Shown: piece by piece, positions 61,406 to 64,000 of the stretch
How positions within the stretch are numbered: the stretch's first letter is position 1
How the letters are laid out: every line of letters begins with the position of its first letter
Source: Microvirga vignae
GTDB taxonomy: Bacteria > Pseudomonadota > Alphaproteobacteria > Rhizobiales > Beijerinckiaceae
Direction: 5' to 3'
Assembly (NCBI RefSeq): GCF_001017175.1
Contig: NZ_LCYG01000022.1
Location: forward strand, 5,320-69,319
Length of the DNA stretch: 64,000 nt
Made by a program: the position numbers and the translations under genes
The notes under the pieces: generated by a model
What the model saw: only the letters and a program-made list of their open reading frames with translations
What the model was told of the DNA's origin: nothing
The model's database searches: none

Positions 61406-62008
61406 TTACTTCGCAGCGAGCTTGGCTGCGATCTGGGCGACGTGCTTGCCCTGGAAGCGGGCGCCGTCGAGATCGATCTCGCTCGGCTGGCGCGAGCCGT
61501 CGCCGGCCGCGATGGTCGAGGCGCCGTACGGCGAGCCGCCGCGGATCTGATCGACGCCCATCTGTCCCTGGAAGGAGTAAGGCAGGCCGACGACCACCAT
61601 GCCGTGATGCAGGAGCACCGGCAGCGTGGTGAGGATCGTGGCTTCCTGGCCGCCGTGCTGGGTGGCGGTCGAGGTGAAGACCGAGCCCACCTTGCCGATG
61701 AGCTTTCCTTGAGCCCACAGACCGCCGGTCTGGTCGAGGAAGTTCTTCATCTGCGCCGCCATCGTGCCGTAGCGGGTCGGCGTGCCGAAGATGATGGCGT
61801 CGTATTCCGGCAGTTCCTCGACGGTGGCGATGGGGGCCTTCTGATCGGTCTTGTAGTGGGCAGCCTGGGCGATCTCGGTGGGCACGAGCTCGGGCACGCG
61901 CTTCACCACCACCTCGGCACCGGCCTCACGCGCGCCTTCAGCGGCGGCATAAGCCATCTGCTCGATATGTCCCCAGGACGAATAATACAGCACAAGGACC
62001 TTGGCCAT
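61406..62008 (-). CDS. wrbA: NAD(P)H:quinone oxidoreductase WrbA
   Basis: 200 aa flavodoxin-fold enzyme. [31 protein letters not shown] binds FMN phosphate; [20 protein letters not shown] and [20 protein letters not shown] are the other WrbA signatures. It reduces quinones by two electrons, protecting from redox cycling. GGAG lies ~8 bases before ATG 62008. Divergent from the LysR gene by 171 bp, so the latter may control it. Confidence 0.95.
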   Translation of the reverse strand: MAKVLVLYYSSWGHIEQMAYAAAEGAREAGAEVVVKRVPELVPTEIAQAAHYKTDQKAPIATVEELPEYDAIIFGTPTRYGTMAAQMKNFLDQTGGLWAQGKLIGKVGSVFTSTATQHGGQEATILTTLPVLLHHGMVVVGLPYSFQGQMGVDQIRGGSPYGASTIAAGDGSRQPSEIDLDGARFQGKHVAQIAAKLAAK

Positions 62009-62179
62009 GTGGATCTCCAATACGAAGGAATGAGAGCAGGCGGGCGGGTTTTCAGGCTAGCTTAGCGCTGGCCTGAGATTGGGCCGCTCTGCAACTGTGT
62101 GACGCACTTAGGATAAGCTTTCCTGCGTGCAAAACCAGTGTTAGATATGCAGGGTTTCCATTGCACCGATGCAAGAGAC

Positions 62180-63145
62180 ATGGCGAAGCAACAGCAGCTC
62201 GACTGGGACGATTTCAAGCTCGTGAAGATCATCGCCGAGGCGAGCGGCCTTGCGGGCGCGGCGGAGCGTCTAGGGGTCAATCACTCCACGGTCTTCCGCA
62301 GGCTCGGCCAGATGGAGGAGAACCTCGGCGTCAAGCTCTTCGAGCGGCACCGTACCGGCTATGTGCTGACGCCTGCCGGCGAGGAAATGGCCGCGCTTGC
62401 AGAGCAGATGGAGGAGAACGTCACCTCGTTCACCCGCAAGCTGGTGGGCCAGGCGGTGGCCCCGGCCGGTGAATTGCGCGTGACGACGAACGACACGCTT
62501 CTCGTCCATCTGCTGACGCATATCTTCTCTCGCTTCGTGAAGGCCTGCCCAGAGATGCGGCTCGACGTGGTGCTCGCGAACCAGGCGCTGAACCTCTCGA
62601 AGCGCGATGCGGATGTTGCGATCCGCGCCACGGACGATCCGCCGGAAACCCTGGTCGGACGGCGCGTCGCCACCATCGCCTGGGCGGTCTACGGAAGACT
62701 GCAGGATTTCCCCGACCAGCATCAGCCGGTCGATCTCAATTCGCCTGAACTCTACAACCGCCATTGGGTCGCGCTTGGTGACAATCTGGCAGCGCTGAAA
62801 GCGGCCCGCTTCGTGCGCGACCGCGTGGCTCCGGAGAACATCGTCTACAAGGTGAACACGGTGCTGGGCCTCGCAGAAGCGGTCGAGGCCGGTCTCGGCA
62901 TCGGCCCCCTTCCGTGCTTCATTGCGGATGCGAGCCCGAATCTCGTCCGCCTGTCGGATGTGAACCCGGACTTCTCGGCAGGCCTGTGGCTGCTCACTCA
63001 TCCGGACCTTCGCCAATCGGCACGCGTGCGCGCCTTCATGGACTTCATGGCGACCGAGATCGGCAAGCAGCGCCGCTGGATCGAGGGCAACGGCAAGAAG
63101 CCCGCCGATCAGGCGATCTCCACCACCACGCGGCCCTTGATCTGA
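62180..63145 (+). CDS. LysR-family transcriptional regulator
   Basis: 321 aa. Winged helix at the start, with [40 protein letters not shown] and [18 protein letters not shown]; residues ~95-300 form the effector-binding domain. ATG 62180 gives the family-like length; a GTG at 62138 is possible. The divergent neighbour wrbA is a probable target, as LysR proteins often activate the gene opposite. Its 3' end overlaps the convergent acuI-like gene by 37 bp. Confidence 0.88.
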   Translation: MAKQQQLDWDDFKLVKIIAEASGLAGAAERLGVNHSTVFRRLGQMEENLGVKLFERHRTGYVLTPAGEEMAALAEQMEENVTSFTRKLVGQAVAPAGELRVTTNDTLLVHLLTHIFSRFVKACPEMRLDVVLANQALNLSKRDADVAIRATDDPPETLVGRRVATIAWAVYGRLQDFPDQHQPVDLNSPELYNRHWVALGDNLAALKAARFVRDRVAPENIVYKVNTVLGLAEAVEAGLGIGPLPCFIADASPNLVRLSDVNPDFSAGLWLLTHPDLRQSARVRAFMDFMATEIGKQRRWIEGNGKKPADQAISTTTRPLI

Positions 63146-64000
63146 CCGGCAACGATCCTGCGTCCTGCCTCCATCACTTCGTCGAGAGGAATGGTGGAGG
63201 TCATGGCGGCGAGCTTGTCGTGGTCGAGTTCGTGCGCCAGACGATTCCAGGCTTCCAGGCGAAGCGCTTTGGGCGCCATCACGGAATCGACGCCGAGCAG
63301 GGCCACGTTGCGCAGGATGAAGGGCGCGACGGTTGCAGGCAGATCCATGCCGGCCGCCAAGCCGCAGGCAGCAATCGCACCGCTGTATTTCGTCATGGAC
63401 AAAACATTGGCGAGCGGAACGGAGCCGACCGTATCGACGCCCGCGGCCCAACGCTCTTTGCCGAGAGGCCGAACCGGAACGGTGAGTTCGCTCCGATCCA
63501 GGATCTCAGCAGCTCCGAGGCCGTTCAGATAATCGGCTTCCTCAGGCCGTCCCGTCGAGGCGATCACATGCCAGCCTGCCCGCGCGAGCAACGCGACGGC
63601 GACAGAGCCGACGCCACCAACTGCGCCAGTAACGATAGCGGGGCCGCGCTCGGGCTTCAGCCCGTGCTTCTCAAGCGCCATCAGGCAGAGCATCGCAGTG
63701 TAGCCCGCCGTGCCGATCGCCATGGCCTGACGAGGGGCGAGGCCCGAGGGGAGCGGAATCAGCCAATCGCCTTTCACGCGCACCTTTTCCGCATAAGCAC
63801 CGAGATGCGTCTCGCCCAAGCCCCAACCGTTCAGGATCACCGCATCGCCCGGTTTGAAATCGGGATTGGAGGATGTCTCGACGGTGCCGACAAGATCGAC
63901 GCCGGGGATCATCGGGAAGCGCCGCACGACCGGAGCCTTGCCGGTGAGCGCCAAGCCGTCCTTGTAGTTCAGCGTCGAGTGAGACACGCGAACAGTGACA
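63109..64000 (-). CDS. AcuI-like NADPH acryloyl-CoA reductase / quinone oxidoreductase, partial
   Basis: Zinc-independent MDR-family protein, cut by the window end: in-frame codons continue to position 64000 ([20 protein letters not shown]) and the start lies beyond. [20 protein letters not shown] and [27 protein letters not shown] (NADP-binding) and the ending [20 protein letters not shown] fit the AcuI/YhdH group, which reduces acryloyl-CoA or related enoyl compounds. In DMSP-degrading bacteria AcuI detoxifies acrylate, but many other species carry it. Only ~297 codons are seen. Confidence 0.87.
   Translation of the reverse strand, partial: VTVRVSHSTLNYKDGLALTGKAPVVRRFPMIPGVDLVGTVETSSNPDFKPGDAVILNGWGLGETHLGAYAEKVRVKGDWLIPLPSGLAPRQAMAIGTAGYTAMLCLMALEKHGLKPERGPAIVTGAVGGVGSVAVALLARAGWHVIASTGRPEEADYLNGLGAAEILDRSELTVPVRPLGKERWAAGVDTVGSVPLANVLSMTKYSGAIAACGLAAGMDLPATVAPFILRNVALLGVDSVMAPKALRLEAWNRLAHELDHDKLAAMTSTIPLDEVMEAGRRIVAGQIKGRVVVEIA

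Overview
The window reads as a chromosomal segment of a GC-rich alphaproteobacterium of the order Hyphomicrobiales (Rhizobiales), most likely a Microvirga- or Methylobacterium-type organism. This rests on recognised protein families (NepR, DUF6894, TIGR02301, RT0821/Lpp0805 surface protein, HTH-fused RibB), the gene order and the dispersed repeats; no 16S gene is present, so the genus is an inference.

About 1-18 kb is an accessory region: low gene density, many small proteins without clear function, strong Shine-Dalgarno sites in front of short genes, decayed reading frames and long non-coding stretches. It holds a truncated protein at the left end, a serine recombinase with res-like inverted repeats upstream, a PLAT-like protein, a DUF6894 protein, a DUF551-like protein, an orphan NepR-type anti-sigma factor, secreted or membrane-anchored small proteins, a Crp/Fnr regulator with a coupled partner, tRNA-Gln and tRNA-Pro, a serralysin-type RTX metalloprotease, a peptidoglycan-binding coiled-coil protein and a nucleotide-sugar dehydrogenase. 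Between 3.3 and 7.8 kb a ~100-bp repeat occurs four times in the same orientation, separating 1-3 gene units. One inner hairpin keeps pairing although its sequence changes. This is the best candidate here for an undescribed element.

About 18-64 kb is ordinary, densely packed chromosome. 18-27 kb: DoxX proteins, a stress protein, BioY, an MBL-fold hydrolase, DUF1499 beside a truncated M48 protease, MarR-patatin, an L,D-transpeptidase lipoprotein and a histone-deacetylase-family enzyme. 27-37 kb: RibB, AroC, a divergent MocR/EamA pair, a histidine phosphatase with FabI, a DnaJ-like chaperone, PdxH, an SDR enzyme, NUDIX and TIGR02301. 38-50 kb: LysE, VOC, dihydroorotase, YgfZ, a tandem-PAS hybrid kinase, PaiB, an AAC(6')-like acetyltransferase, Tag glycosylase, an HD protein, a phosphatase and DUF2339. 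50-64 kb: XseB-Dxs, an exported superoxide dismutase, TlyA and a TrmA-like RNA methyltransferase, SRAP, CorA, an SDR/acyl-CoA dehydrogenase pair, Sua5, WrbA divergent from LysR, and an AcuI-like reductase cut by the window end.

Two REP-like repeat families punctuate the core. One (AGAGCATCGG...CCGATGCTCT with a GCGCATCGTGCG half) is found at 19.8-46.3 kb; the other (GTCATCCCCGG...CCGGGCATGAC) almost only at 52-61 kb. One copy of the first has become the C-terminal coding tail of tag. No rRNA, CRISPR array, intact insertion sequence or prophage was seen.
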